Source: BAIKAL-G1 sp943370385 (GTDB lineage Bacteria; Cyanobacteriota; Cyanobacteriia; PCC-6307; Cyanobiaceae). From it: a stretch of DNA of 64,000 nucleotides. The stretch spans positions 33,219-97,218 of the forward strand of contig CALRQT020000014.1 of NCBI GenBank assembly GCA_943370385.1, given 5' to 3'. The position numbers and the translations under genes are program-made. Each line of letters opens with the position of its first letter. The first letter of the stretch is position 1. The notes below the pieces were generated by a model that had not been told where the DNA came from, did no database searches, and worked only from the letters and a program-made list of their open reading frames with translations. Below are positions 15,978 to 24,671 of the stretch, one piece after another.

Positions 15978-16598
15978 TCATCCCCTGTCGATCCGGCGAT
16001 AGCCGAACCAATCGGGCACCTGGGGCTGGCTCAGCCCTTCGGGATGGGGTTCCAGCTGCACGTACCAGCGCTCGCCGCCCCACAGCTCCAATTGCTCGAT
16101 CGCCAAGCAGTCGTCCACTGATGCCAGGTCATCCTTGTGCTGCTCCCGCGCCCCAACCAACCACTGGCGCTTAGCGGCTGCCTTAGCGGCCTGGGCTGAG
16201 CGGGCCACCACCAGCCCGAAGTGGTGCAACTCGGCGAGGCAATCGGGGCGGTAGGCGCCCAGGTTCACAAACCAGAGCCGCTCGGGCCGGGGCGCGGGTG
16301 GCGTGGGCCCCAGGCCCACGGCGTAGCCATCGATCGCCCGCACCGCCATGGTGCTGTCCAGATGCAAACCCTCACGCCTCCCGAACCACTGGCGCCGCAG
16401 CTCGGGGAGGGTGTCATCGATGCTGCGCCCGGCGACAAAGCGCACATCGTGCTGCTCGATCTGGCAGCCGGCGCTGCGGCCGCCCAGCACCACCAGGAAC
16501 AGCTGGGGGGAGCCCTCCTCTGGGGCTGGCTGCGGATCGACTTCCGCCAACTGGTCTGCCATCAGCTCTGCCCTCAGATCTGCCATTAGCTCTGCCAT
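15978..16598 (-). CDS. DUF1543 domain protein
   Basis: The core of this protein (about 206 residues from ATG 16598) matches DUF1543: LFLVVLGGRSAGCQIEQHDV, then VAGRSIDDTLPELRRQWFG, LHLDSTMAV, LWFVNLGAY, HHFGLVVA and HKDDLASVDDCLAI. The function of the domain is unknown to me; the strictly kept His, Asp and Cys residues suggest a metal or nucleotide site. The start is ambiguous because a short repeat encodes MAELMADLRAELMADQ. ATG codons at 16598, 16586 and 16562 are all in frame, and the last is nearest to the family core. Open frame extends to 16742. It precedes mtnA on the same strand. Confidence 0.8.
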   Translation of the reverse strand: MAELMADLRAELMADQLAEVDPQPAPEEGSPQLFLVVLGGRSAGCQIEQHDVRFVAGRSIDDTLPELRRQWFGRREGLHLDSTMAVRAIDGYAVGLGPTPPAPRPERLWFVNLGAYRPDCLAELHHFGLVVARSAQAAKAAAKRQWLVGAREQHKDDLASVDDCLAIEQLELWGGERWYVQLEPHPEGLSQPQVPDWFGYRRIDRG

Positions 16599-16783
16599 TC
16601 GCTCTGGTTCGGGGGTCTGGGGGCTCGGCCAGGAGCCCCCGTGAACCGGACCCCTTGGGCTAGCCCAGGGCTGGCGCCGATCCGGGCTCACCAGCACCGT
16701 CCTGGGAGGGGACGCCGGGGATCGGCCGCAAACCGGCCCCACGCGAACGCTTCGCCCATAGTGATGCCAGTGATGGCACCGCC

Positions 16784-17734
16784 ATGTCCAGCCTGGTTTT
16801 TGCCAATGGCGACCCCATGGCCAGCCTGGGGCTGGGCACCTGGAAAGCGGGTCCCGGCGAGGTGGGTGGGGCCGTAACGGCGGCCCTGGAGCTGGGCTAC
16901 CGCCACCTGGACTACGCCTCGATCTATGGCAACGAGGCCGAGATCGGCGCCAGCCTGGAGCGGGCCTGCGCCGCTGGAGGGCTCCAGCGTGACCAGCTCT
17001 GGATCACCTCCAAGCTCTGGAACGACTGCCACGCCCCTGAAGACGTGCGCCCTGCCCTGGAACGCAGCCTGGCGGATCTGGGCCTGGCCTACCTCGACCT
17101 CTACCTGATCCACTGGCCCGTGGCCCATCGCCATGGCGTGATGATGCCCCAGGAGGCCCCAGACCAGCTCAGCCTCGAGCAACGGCCGATCGCCGCCACC
17201 TGGAGCGCGATGGAGGAGCTGGTGCGGGCCGGTTTGGTGCGCCACATCGGCGTGTCCAACTTCAGCCAGGCCAAATTGGCCGCCCTCCTGGCGGGGGCCG
17301 ACCTGGCCCCAGAGATGAACCAGGTGGAGCGCCATCCCTACCTGCAGCAACCGGAGTTGCTGGCCTTCTGCCAGGCCAACGCCATCCAGCTCACCGCCTA
17401 TGCGCCCCTGGGCTCGCCACCGGTCGGCGCAACCTCGCCCCTGCTCATTGATCCGGTCATCGCTGCAATCGCGGCGGTCCATGGCACCAGTGCGGCCCAG
17501 GTGCTGCTGGCCTGGGGAATCGCCTGCGGCGCGGCGGTGATTCCCAAATCCGTCCATCCCCAGCGCCTGGCGGCCAACCTGGCGGCGACCCAGCTGTCCT
17601 TGAGCGCCTCCGAACTGGCCCAGATCGCCGCCCTCGATCGGGGCGAACGTTTCATTGACGGCAGCTTCTGGGAGCTGCCTGGCGGCCCCTACAACCTGGC
17701 CAACCTCTGGGATGGACCGATGGGCGGGACCTGA
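16784..17734 (+). CDS. Aldo/keto reductase
   Basis: This 316-residue NADPH-dependent carbonyl reductase of the AKR superfamily shows the full catalytic tetrad: Asp and Tyr in LDYASIYGNE, Lys in TSKLWN and His in LIHWP. Also visible are the GVSNFS beta-strand motif, the EMNQVERHPYLQQ loop and the nucleotide-binding IPKSVHPQRLAANL segment. The (beta/alpha)8 barrel is complete. AKRs of this class detoxify reactive aldehydes or reduce sugars; plant and cyanobacterial members act on acrolein and methylglyoxal, but the substrate is not shown by sequence. It is divergent from the DUF1543/mtnA pair. Confidence 0.93.
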   Translation: MSSLVFANGDPMASLGLGTWKAGPGEVGGAVTAALELGYRHLDYASIYGNEAEIGASLERACAAGGLQRDQLWITSKLWNDCHAPEDVRPALERSLADLGLAYLDLYLIHWPVAHRHGVMMPQEAPDQLSLEQRPIAATWSAMEELVRAGLVRHIGVSNFSQAKLAALLAGADLAPEMNQVERHPYLQQPELLAFCQANAIQLTAYAPLGSPPVGATSPLLIDPVIAAIAAVHGTSAAQVLLAWGIACGAAVIPKSVHPQRLAANLAATQLSLSASELAQIAALDRGERFIDGSFWELPGGPYNLANLWDGPMGGT

Positions 17735-17982
17735 ACCGGGCTCGGCAGGCGGTCGGGGCGGATCGGAGACGATGGACCAGCGCTGGGGATCGGCATCGGC
17801 AGGGCTCCGGGCGCTCTAACCCTGTTCAAGCGACGGGATCTGCGTGGGGAGAGGGTGCTGGTGGAAGCCCTTGCTCGTGCTGTGCCACTTTCTGGGGATA
17901 CTTCATCTGGGATGGGAGCGTTATGAATTGCGGCGCTAGGTCGTATAACTAGGTTCCCGCAGGATGGCAAGACGACCTTCCC

Positions 17983-18858
17983 ATGCTTCCCCATCGTCGT
18001 GCCGTTGACTATACGCCGCTCCTCCATATCACCGAGTCCCTGCTGGGTCGAATCTCTGGCAAGGGCTGGATGGCGGCCATCGCCGATCGACTGGGCTGGC
18101 AAGATCAACTCCGCATTGATCGTTGTGCCCTGACCTTTCCCGGGCCGGAGCAGGCACTGGCACCGCTGCGCATCGCCTTCGCGTCCGATTTTCATGCTGG
18201 CCCCACCACCCATGCAAGGACCATTACCCAGGCCTGCCAGGTCTTGCGTGATCTCCAGCCGGATCTCCTTTTGCTGGGGGGTGACTTTGTGTCCTATCGG
18301 GCCAGCCACATCGAAGCGCTCGCGCAGCAGCTAGGGGAAGTGCCGGCTCCCTGCGGGCGTTTTGCCGTGCTCGGCAACCATGACCTTTGGGCGGATGATC
18401 GGCCGATTGTGCAGCATTTACGGCATGCGGGCATCCAGGTTCTTGTCAATCAAAACGTGCAGTTGCCACCGCCCTACAGCCATGTTTGGCTCTGCGGACT
18501 GGATGATCCCAGCTCAGGACGTCCCGATGCCGCAGCCATGTTCAGGGGGGCAGGCGGATGCCGGATCGTGCTAATGCACTCCCCTCAAGGAATCCCCCTG
18601 ATTGAGAAGCATGCCTACGATCTGGCCGTCTGTGGTCACACGCATGGAGGCCAGATTTGCCTGCCCAATGGTCGCCCGATCATCCTCCCCTCGGGGCGAT
18701 ACAACCGGCGCTATCCATCGGGGCATTTTCAGATTGGCAGCCAACCGCACCAGCGACTGTTTGTGAGTCGTGGTGTGGGCTATGGGGGCCTGCCAGTGCG
18801 TCTTTTTGCTCCACCTGATGTGCTGAGCTGCGCCATTTCATGGCGTCATGATGGTTAG
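17983..18858 (+). CDS. Calcineurin-like metallophosphoesterase
   Basis: The 291-residue protein carries the metallophosphoesterase signature: D-x-H in ASDFHAG, GDFVSY, GNHD, a metal His in MHSPQG and GHTHGGQI. The arrangement is close to the YkuE/YaeI membrane-associated phosphodiesterase group. The first 60 residues precede the catalytic domain and hold a weak amphipathic segment rather than a clear transmembrane helix. Its codon use has more A/T-ending codons than its neighbours, and a 248-nt upstream gap with a TATAAC-like element at about 17944 separates it from the aldo/keto reductase. Recent acquisition is possible. The substrate is unknown. Confidence 0.88.
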   Translation: MLPHRRAVDYTPLLHITESLLGRISGKGWMAAIADRLGWQDQLRIDRCALTFPGPEQALAPLRIAFASDFHAGPTTHARTITQACQVLRDLQPDLLLLGGDFVSYRASHIEALAQQLGEVPAPCGRFAVLGNHDLWADDRPIVQHLRHAGIQVLVNQNVQLPPPYSHVWLCGLDDPSSGRPDAAAMFRGAGGCRIVLMHSPQGIPLIEKHAYDLAVCGHTHGGQICLPNGRPIILPSGRYNRRYPSGHFQIGSQPHQRLFVSRGVGYGGLPVRLFAPPDVLSCAISWRHDG

Positions 18859-18967
18859 CCCTGGGGGCATCGCCCTAGCCGAGCCATCCGGTTGCGACGG
18901 CCGATCTGCAACGTTCGGGCCTCAAGTGGGCGCCTAGGAGCAGCTCTAGCCCTCGACGCGGCGAGGC

Positions 18968-20317
18968 TCAGCTGTGCTCGCGCAGGAAAGCAATCGCACC
19001 GATTAATTCTTCGGCGAAGCGATCGATTTCCTCGATGGTGGTGGTGAAGCTGAGGCTAGCCCTAGCCGAGGCGGCCAGCCCGTAGTGGCGGTGCAGGGGC
19101 TGGGTGCAGTGGTGGCCGCTGCGGATGCAGATGCCGGCGGAATCAAGCAATTCGGCCAGATCGTTGGCGTGCAGGCCGGCCACGCTGAAGGCGGCCAGGG
19201 CGCCGCGGTCGGGCTGCTGCTGGGGGGTGGGGCCGAGAATTCGGAGCCCCTCGATCGCCTCGAGCCGGGCAAACAAGTGGGCCGTGAGCTGCTGTTCCCA
19301 GGCGTGGATGCGATCCAAACCCAGGCTATGGAGATAGTCCAGGGCCGCTCCCATGCCGATCGCCTCGCCGATGGCGGGGGTGCCGGCCTCAAATTTGTGG
19401 GGCAGGCCGGCCCAGGTGCTGCCATCAAGGAACACGTCCTGGATCATCTCGCCGCCGCCCAGGAAGGGGGGCATGGCCTCCAGCAGGGCTTCCCGCGCCC
19501 ATAGAAAGCCCATGCCGGTGGGGCCGCAGAGCTTGTGGGAGGAGCCCACAAGGAAATCGGCGCCGAGCTGGCCCACATCCACGGGCAGGTGGGCCAGGCT
19601 CTGGCAGGCATCCACCAGCAGCAGGGCGCCGGCGGCGTGGGCCAGGGGGGCGATCTCGGCGATCGGGTTGAGGCAGCCCAAGGTGTTGCTCACCTGAGCC
19701 AGGCTCACCAGGCGGGTGCGCTCGCTGAGCTGGGCCTTGAAGTCGCCCAGGTCCAGTTCGCCGCTGTCGGTGAGACCGACATGGCGCAGGACGCAGCCGG
19801 TGCGGGCCGCCAGCAGCTGCCAGGGCACCAGGTTGCTGTGGTGCTCCATGACGCTGAGCAGCACCTCATCGCCGGCCTTGAGGTTGGCGTCCCCCCAGCT
19901 ACGGGCCACCAGGTTGATCGCTTCGCTGGCGTTGCGGGTGAACACAATCTCGTGGGGCGAAGCCGCCCCCACAAAAGCCGCCGTTTTGGCGCGGGCGCCC
20001 TCAAACCCCTCGGTGGCCCGGGCGCTGAGCTGGTGGGCACCCCGGTGCACGTTGGCGTTGTCGTGGTCGTAGTAGTGCTGCAAAGCGGCCAGCACCTGGC
20101 GCGGCTTCTGGCTGGTGGCGGCGTGGTCGAGGTAAATCAGGGGCTGGCCCAGGCAGGCCGTCTGGGCCAGCAAGGGGAAATCGGGCCGGGTCAGGGCGGC
20201 CAGGTCGAGCCCTACCCCGTTCGCGGCGCCTGCAGGACTACCGGGCGTGGCGTTGGCGTTGGCCATGGGGTCGGCACTGACTGGGCCGCTGGTCGTGACG
20301 TTGGCGCTCGAACCCAT
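18968..20317 (-). CDS. sufS: Cysteine desulfurase SufS
   Basis: SufS is a PLP enzyme that takes sulfur from cysteine for Fe-S cluster assembly. The 449-residue protein contains IYLDHAATSQKP, the NxHRGxH motif (ANVHRGAHQLS), EHHSNLVPW, the PLP lysine in SSHKLCGPTG and the catalytic cysteine in IRSGHHCTQPLH, diagnostic of group II SufS. The first 45 residues are a variable low-complexity extension; a second ATG 17 codons in could be used instead. Its ATG overlaps the sufD stop by 1 nt. It is the last gene of the ftrC-sufBCDS unit. No sufE is seen in this window. Confidence 0.96.
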   Translation of the reverse strand: MGSSANVTTSGPVSADPMANANATPGSPAGAANGVGLDLAALTRPDFPLLAQTACLGQPLIYLDHAATSQKPRQVLAALQHYYDHDNANVHRGAHQLSARATEGFEGARAKTAAFVGAASPHEIVFTRNASEAINLVARSWGDANLKAGDEVLLSVMEHHSNLVPWQLLAARTGCVLRHVGLTDSGELDLGDFKAQLSERTRLVSLAQVSNTLGCLNPIAEIAPLAHAAGALLLVDACQSLAHLPVDVGQLGADFLVGSSHKLCGPTGMGFLWAREALLEAMPPFLGGGEMIQDVFLDGSTWAGLPHKFEAGTPAIGEAIGMGAALDYLHSLGLDRIHAWEQQLTAHLFARLEAIEGLRILGPTPQQQPDRGALAAFSVAGLHANDLAELLDSAGICIRSGHHCTQPLHRHYGLAASARASLSFTTTIEEIDRFAEELIGAIAFLREHS

Positions 20318-21654
20318 CAGCCCCCCTCACCCACCAGACCTTCAAGCCCCGAGCCCAACCCATCGGCTGGCCGAGCTTCAGACCCATCGGCGGCGAGCAG
20401 ACGCTCAAACGGGCACCATTGGCGGGCCGGAGCCGGCAACTCGCGCAGCACCTCCTCACAGAAGGCCCGCTTAAGCAGGGCCGAAGCCTGGTCGGCGGCA
20501 ATGCCGCGGCTCTGCAGATAAAACAGTTCGTCCTGCTGCAGGCAGCTCACGGTCGCGCCGTGGGCGCAGCGCACGTCATCGGCCACGATCTCCAGTTCGG
20601 GCTTGGTGTCGATGCGGGCCCGATCGGAAAGCAACAGGCTGCGGCTGAGCTGGGCCGCATTGGTGCGTTGGGCGGCTCGGGGAACGCGCACGGCGCCATT
20701 GAACACGCTGCGGCCCCGGCCATCGGCCACGGCCTTATGGAGCTGGTCGAGCTGGCCTTCGGGCCCGCCAAAGGCCATGTGGCTGTGGGTGTCGGCGATC
20801 TGGTCGCCTGCCACCACCTGTAAGCCCCGCAGGGTGGTGGTGGCGCTGCCATCGACTTGAACGATGCGGGGCTCCAACCGGGAGACGCCCCATCCGGCGC
20901 TCACCGCCACCAGGCTAACGTCACTCTCGGGCTCCTGCTCGAGGGCCAGGTGGGCCAGCAAGGCCGCATCCGGCTGGCCCAGGGCCACCAGACCGTGCTC
21001 CAACCTGGCGCCCCGGCCTAGGTGGGCCTCCAGCACCAGGCTGGTGAGCCCCGCTTCGCTGGCCGTGAGCCGCTGGCAGAGCTGCAATTGGGCCTTTTCT
21101 TCCAGGATCAGCAGCACCCTCAGGGGCCGCAGCCCCGCGGCGGCATCACTCACCAGCTCCAGGCTCACCTGGCTCCGACTGGCGATGCGTAGGGCCAGCA
21201 ATTGGGAGGCACAGGCATGGTTGAGCTCCACCGGCCAGTGCTGCTCGCAGCCGGTAGCCGCCAGGGTGTGGCCTAGGGCGAGCCCCAGTTCTGATTCGGA
21301 GAGCGGAGACACCCCCGCCGGCAAGACGACCCCAGCAAGGGGATCGCTGCTCCCATCGAGCTTCAGGCGCAGGGTCCCTGGCCCGGATTGGGAGGTGCCT
21401 TGCGGTGCGAGCCCATCCGTGGCGTCGCCCATAGACAGGGCAGCGCTGGAGTTGGGGTCGAGGCCAGCTAATAGGGCCAGGTCGGTGAACCGCCAGGCTT
21501 CCTGGCGCCGGGAGGGTGCTGGCAGGGCCGCAAGGGCCTCGCGCCCGCGCCCCTGGACGGCGGCCAAGGGACCCGATGGGGCTGGCAACCGGGCCAAAAG
21601 GTCTGAGGTCCAGCCAGAGAGGCTCTGCGCAGAAACAGTGCTAAGTCCCATCAA
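20317..21654 (-). CDS. sufD: Fe-S cluster scaffold subunit SufD
   Basis: SufD forms the SufBC2D scaffold on which [4Fe-4S] clusters are built. The 445-residue protein is the typically divergent SufD paralogue of SufB. Its C-terminal third keeps the beta-helix pattern and the SufB/SufD ending, including DTHSHMAFGGPEGQLDQLHK, KPELEIVADDVRCAHGAT and LFYLQSRGI. The N-terminal half has SRRQEAWRFTDL, a SufD hallmark. The start at 21654 overlaps the sufC stop by 4 nt and its stop overlaps sufS by 1 nt, indicating translational coupling along the operon. Confidence 0.95.
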   Translation of the reverse strand: MMGLSTVSAQSLSGWTSDLLARLPAPSGPLAAVQGRGREALAALPAPSRRQEAWRFTDLALLAGLDPNSSAALSMGDATDGLAPQGTSQSGPGTLRLKLDGSSDPLAGVVLPAGVSPLSESELGLALGHTLAATGCEQHWPVELNHACASQLLALRIASRSQVSLELVSDAAAGLRPLRVLLILEEKAQLQLCQRLTASEAGLTSLVLEAHLGRGARLEHGLVALGQPDAALLAHLALEQEPESDVSLVAVSAGWGVSRLEPRIVQVDGSATTTLRGLQVVAGDQIADTHSHMAFGGPEGQLDQLHKAVADGRGRSVFNGAVRVPRAAQRTNAAQLSRSLLLSDRARIDTKPELEIVADDVRCAHGATVSCLQQDELFYLQSRGIAADQASALLKRAFCEEVLRELPAPARQWCPFERLLAADGSEARPADGLGSGLEGLVGEGG

Positions 21655-22439
21655 CCCAGCTCCAGGGCCGCCAGTTCCTGGTCCACCCAGTCGTAGCCGC
21701 GCTCTTCCAGCTCGAGGGCCAGCTCACGGCCGCCCGTGCGCAGGATGCGGCCAGCGGCCATCACGTGGACGAAATCGGGCGTGATGGCCTCCAGCAGCCG
21801 CTGGTAATGGGTGATCAACAGGGTGGCGGTATCGGCGGTGGCGAGCTGGCTGACGCCGGCGGCCACGATGCGCAGGGCATCGATATCCAGGCCCGAATCG
21901 GTTTCATCGAGGATCGCCACCATGGGCTCGAGCAGGGCCATCTGCAGAATCTCGTTGCGCTTTTTTTCGCCCCCGGAAAAGCCCTCATTCACGCTGCGAT
22001 CGAGGAACGCCGGATCCATCTGCACCACCTTCAGGCGCTCGCGCACCAGGTCCTCAAAGGCAAAGGTGTCGAGTTCCTCTTGGCCGAGCTGGACCCGGCG
22101 GGCATTGGTGGCCACCCGCAGAAATTCCAGGTTGCTCACCCCCGGAATCTCCACCGGATATTGGAACCCGAGGAACACCCCCACCCGGGCCCGTTCTTCA
22201 GGCGAAAGCTCCAGCAGGTTCTGGCCCCGGTAGGTCACCGTGCCGGCGGTCACCGTGTAGGCGGGATGGCCCGCCAGCACCTTGGAGAGGGTGCTTTTGC
22301 CGCTGCCGTTGCGGCCCATCACCGCATGGATCTCGCCGGCCCGCAGGGTGAGGTTCACCCCCTTGAGGATCGCCTTGTCCTCCACGCGGGCATGGAGACC
22401 GCTGATCTCAAGCAGAACGTCGGCGTTGGGGCGAATCAC
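21651..22439 (-). CDS. sufC: Fe-S assembly ATPase SufC
   Basis: SufC is the ABC-type ATPase of the SufBCD scaffold. Visible are Walker A (GRNGSGKSTLSKVLAG), the Q-loop (FLGFQYPVEIPG), the SufC-specific signature FSGGEKKRNEI, Walker B with LDETDSGLDIDALRI and the switch His in ITHYQRLL. I use GTG 22439, which gives a 262-residue protein opening with the family-like N-terminus MIRPNADVLLEISGLHA. The longer frame to 22613 runs through sufB antisense-phase sequence and is not credible. It lies 76 nt downstream of sufB, the only real gap within the suf genes. Confidence 0.96.
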   Translation of the reverse strand: MIRPNADVLLEISGLHARVEDKAILKGVNLTLRAGEIHAVMGRNGSGKSTLSKVLAGHPAYTVTAGTVTYRGQNLLELSPEERARVGVFLGFQYPVEIPGVSNLEFLRVATNARRVQLGQEELDTFAFEDLVRERLKVVQMDPAFLDRSVNEGFSGGEKKRNEILQMALLEPMVAILDETDSGLDIDALRIVAAGVSQLATADTATLLITHYQRLLEAITPDFVHVMAAGRILRTGGRELALELEERGYDWVDQELAALELG

Positions 22440-22515
22440 GGGCGAGAAAACAAACGAATCAGAAACAGGAACAACCGCCGCCAGCACTGGCAGCAGGGAA
22501 GGGCAGATCGCCGGG

Positions 22516-23958
22516 CTAGCCGACCGACCCTTCCAACTTGAGGGCCAACAACTTGTCCGCTTCGGCGGCGAACTCCATCGGCAACTGGTTAAACACGTCG
22601 CGGCAGAAGCCACTCACCATCATGGACACGGCCTCCTCAAAGGCGATGCCCCGGCTCTGCAGATAGAAGAGCTGGTCCTCCGACATGCGGCAGGTGCTGG
22701 CCTCATGCTCCACCGAGGCCAGGGGCTGCTGGGAGCGAATGTAGGGATAGGTGTTGGCGGCGGCCTGGTCGCCAATCAACATCGAGTCACACTGGCTGTA
22801 GTTGCGGGCGCCCACGGCCTTAGGACCGATCTGAACCAGGCCCCGGTAGCTGTTGGCGGAATGGCCCGCGCTGATGCCCTTGCTCACGATCGTGGAGCGG
22901 GTGCGGGGGCCCACGTGCACCATCTTGGAGCCGGTATCAGCCTGCTGGTGGTTATTGGTGAGGGCCACGGAATAAAACTCACCGACCGAATCGGCACCCT
23001 GCAGCACACAGCTGGGATATTTCCAGGTGATGGCCGAACCCGTTTCCACCTGGGTCCAGCTGATCTTGCTGCGATCACCTCGGCAGTAGCCCCGCTTGGT
23101 CACAAAGTTATAAATACCACCGACGCCATGTTCATCGCCGGCGTACCAGTTCTGCACGGTGGAATACTTAATCGAGGCATCATCTAAGACCACCAACTCC
23201 ACCACGGCCGCGTGCAGCTGGTTGGTGTCAAACATGGGGGCCGTGCAGCCCTCTAGGTAACTCACCGAAGCCCCCTCTTCCGCCACGATCAAGGTGCGCT
23301 CAAACTGGCCAGTATCACCAGAATTGATGCGGAAATAGGTGGAGAGCTCCATCGGGCATTCAACCCCTTTGGGGATGAACACGAAGGATCCATCACTAAA
23401 TACAGCCGAGTTCAGGGCTGAATAATAATTATCGTTACTGGGAACAACCGTACCTAAGTAACGCTCAATCAACTCAGGGTGCTCCTTGACGGCCTCACTG
23501 ATTGAGCAGAAGATCACCCCATGCTCGGCCAACTTCTCCTTGTAGGTGGTGGCGATCGAAACACTATCAAAAACGGCGTCCACAGCCACATTGGTGAGGC
23601 GCTTCTGCTCACTCAAGGGGATACCAAGCTTATCGAAAGTTTCGAGCAGCTTCGGATCCACCTCATCGAGGCTGGCCTTCTTATCGCGCTGCTTGGGAGC
23701 CGCGTAATAAATAATATTTTGAAAATCAATCTGCGGATAGCCAAGGGCGGCCCAATCAGGCGTTTCCATCTGCAGCCACTGGCGATAGGCGCGCAACCTG
23801 AATTCCAGCAAAAAAGCAGGTTCGTCCTTTTTGCTCGAAATCAGGCGCACCACGTCCTCACTGAGGCCCTTGGCGATTTTTTCGGTTTCGATGTCAGTCA
23901 CGAACCCGTACTTGTACGGCTGACTGACGAGATCACCAACGCTGGCTGCCGTGGTCAT
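22516..23958 (-). CDS. sufB: Fe-S cluster scaffold subunit SufB
   Basis: SufB is the catalytic scaffold that accepts sulfur from SufS and assembles the cluster. The 480-residue protein is highly conserved: YKYGFVTDIE, EWLxxxTPDWAxLGYPxIDFQ-like sequence, VFSDGSFVFIPKGVECPMEL, EGCTAPMFD, and the C-terminal GDQAAANTYPYI and EHEASTCRMSEDQLFYLQSR containing the acceptor-site cysteine and cluster residues. It starts 6 nt after ftrC, so a single transcript probably covers ftrC-sufBCDS. Its codon composition is slightly less GC-rich than sufC and sufD, as expected for a highly expressed gene. Confidence 0.98.
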   Translation of the reverse strand: MTTAASVGDLVSQPYKYGFVTDIETEKIAKGLSEDVVRLISSKKDEPAFLLEFRLRAYRQWLQMETPDWAALGYPQIDFQNIIYYAAPKQRDKKASLDEVDPKLLETFDKLGIPLSEQKRLTNVAVDAVFDSVSIATTYKEKLAEHGVIFCSISEAVKEHPELIERYLGTVVPSNDNYYSALNSAVFSDGSFVFIPKGVECPMELSTYFRINSGDTGQFERTLIVAEEGASVSYLEGCTAPMFDTNQLHAAVVELVVLDDASIKYSTVQNWYAGDEHGVGGIYNFVTKRGYCRGDRSKISWTQVETGSAITWKYPSCVLQGADSVGEFYSVALTNNHQQADTGSKMVHVGPRTRSTIVSKGISAGHSANSYRGLVQIGPKAVGARNYSQCDSMLIGDQAAANTYPYIRSQQPLASVEHEASTCRMSEDQLFYLQSRGIAFEEAVSMMVSGFCRDVFNQLPMEFAAEADKLLALKLEGSVG

Positions 23959-23964
23959 GGCCTT

Positions 23965-24333
23965 TTATCCAAGGGAGCAATGGGCCTGAATCTCTTCGAC
24001 TGAGATGGTCTGCTTGTCACAGCGGAAGGCGTTGTCCTCCGTGAGAAACAGCATGCAATGGCATTCCTTGCGCTCGCGCATGGGGACGCAGGGGCAGTTC
24101 CAGAAGGCCTGTTGGACTTCGGCTTGCTTGTCCTCGTAGTGACGGCAAGGGCAGAGGGCACCGCCGAGCTCATCTTTGTGGCGGGCCAAACCTTCCAACA
24201 CCACCGCCGTCACGCCGGAGTCGATGCAGAAGTAGGTGCCGGTGCGCTGGGCGTAGGTCTCGGCAAACTTGCGAATCACCTCGAGGCTCTCACTGGCCTT
24301 GGGCGCCTCTGCGGAGGTCGTGGTGTCGGACAT
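23965..24333 (-). CDS. ftrC: Ferredoxin-thioredoxin reductase, catalytic (beta) subunit
   Basis: This [4Fe-4S] enzyme subunit passes electrons from ferredoxin to thioredoxin for light-dependent redox control. The 122-residue product from ATG 24333 carries the family cysteine pattern: Cys61-Pro-Cys63, Cys80-Pro-Cys82 and Cys91-His-Cys93. By alignment with plant and cyanobacterial FTR, four of these hold the cluster and Cys63/Cys93 form the active-site disulfide. It is the first gene of the suf operon, 6 nt before sufB, which makes a Fe-S protein the leader of the Fe-S assembly unit. Open frame upstream to 24405 is not needed. Confidence 0.97.
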   Translation of the reverse strand: MSDTTTSAEAPKASESLEVIRKFAETYAQRTGTYFCIDSGVTAVVLEGLARHKDELGGALCPCRHYEDKQAEVQQAFWNCPCVPMRERKECHCMLFLTEDNAFRCDKQTISVEEIQAHCSLG

Positions 24334-24370
24334 GGGCGGCAAGTGAACGGCGGAGTCGTGCCAGAACCGG

Positions 24371-24404
24371 TGCCTTTTCGGGCCCCATGGGGCCCGAAAA
24401 GGCA
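24371..24404. repeat. Perfect 34-bp palindrome in the ftrC/sufR intergenic region
   Basis: The two 17-nt halves are exact reverse complements with no spacer, centred on CCATGG; the left half opens TGCCTTTTCGGGCCCC. It ends 37 nt upstream of the ftrC start. No T-run follows on either strand, so it does not look like an ordinary rho-independent terminator. It could be a protein-binding site, a stable 5'-UTR hairpin or a REP-like element. Confidence 0.9.
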
Positions 24405-24415
24405 AAAGGCATCAA

Positions 24416-24439
24416 TAACGAAACCAAGGGGTTTCGTTA
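24416..24439. repeat. Perfect inverted repeat, 10-bp arms, in the ftrC/sufR intergenic region
   Basis: TAACGAAACC and GGTTTCGTTA flank a 4-nt AAGG spacer. It lies 11 nt from the 34-bp palindrome. The known SufR operator in Synechocystis is CAAC-N6-GTTG; this repeat does not have that sequence, so it is either a different SufR-type operator or an unrelated hairpin. Confidence 0.85.
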
Positions 24440-24558
24440 CGGTGAAGCCTAGGGCACCGAACCCGGCGCCGGTTGTTGGACGCCAATTGTGCCCCGCGCC
24501 AAACCAAACCACCCCAAACCGGGTGTTCGCCCTGCCCGAGCCAGGCCCATCAAGGCCA

Positions 24559-24607
24559 GGCGCTGCCGTCGCCAGCCCAGTGGCGACGGGCTGGCGACGG
24601 CAGCGCC
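24559..24607. repeat. Perfect inverted repeat, 20-bp arms, upstream of sufR
   Basis: Arms 24559-24578 and 24588-24607 are exact reverse complements (left arm opens GGCGCTGCCGTCGCC) around a 9-nt loop. It sits 64 nt before the sufR start and would form a very stable hairpin in a sufR leader RNA. There is no T-run after it. A looser pair ACAACC/GGTTGT at 24614-24646 follows and is a weak SufR-operator candidate, but its spacing is wrong. Confidence 0.9.
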
Positions 24608-24671
24608 CACACCACAACCGCAAAACAAACGTGGCAAGGTGGTTGTACAGGCTGCGGCCACGCCTAGGGCC

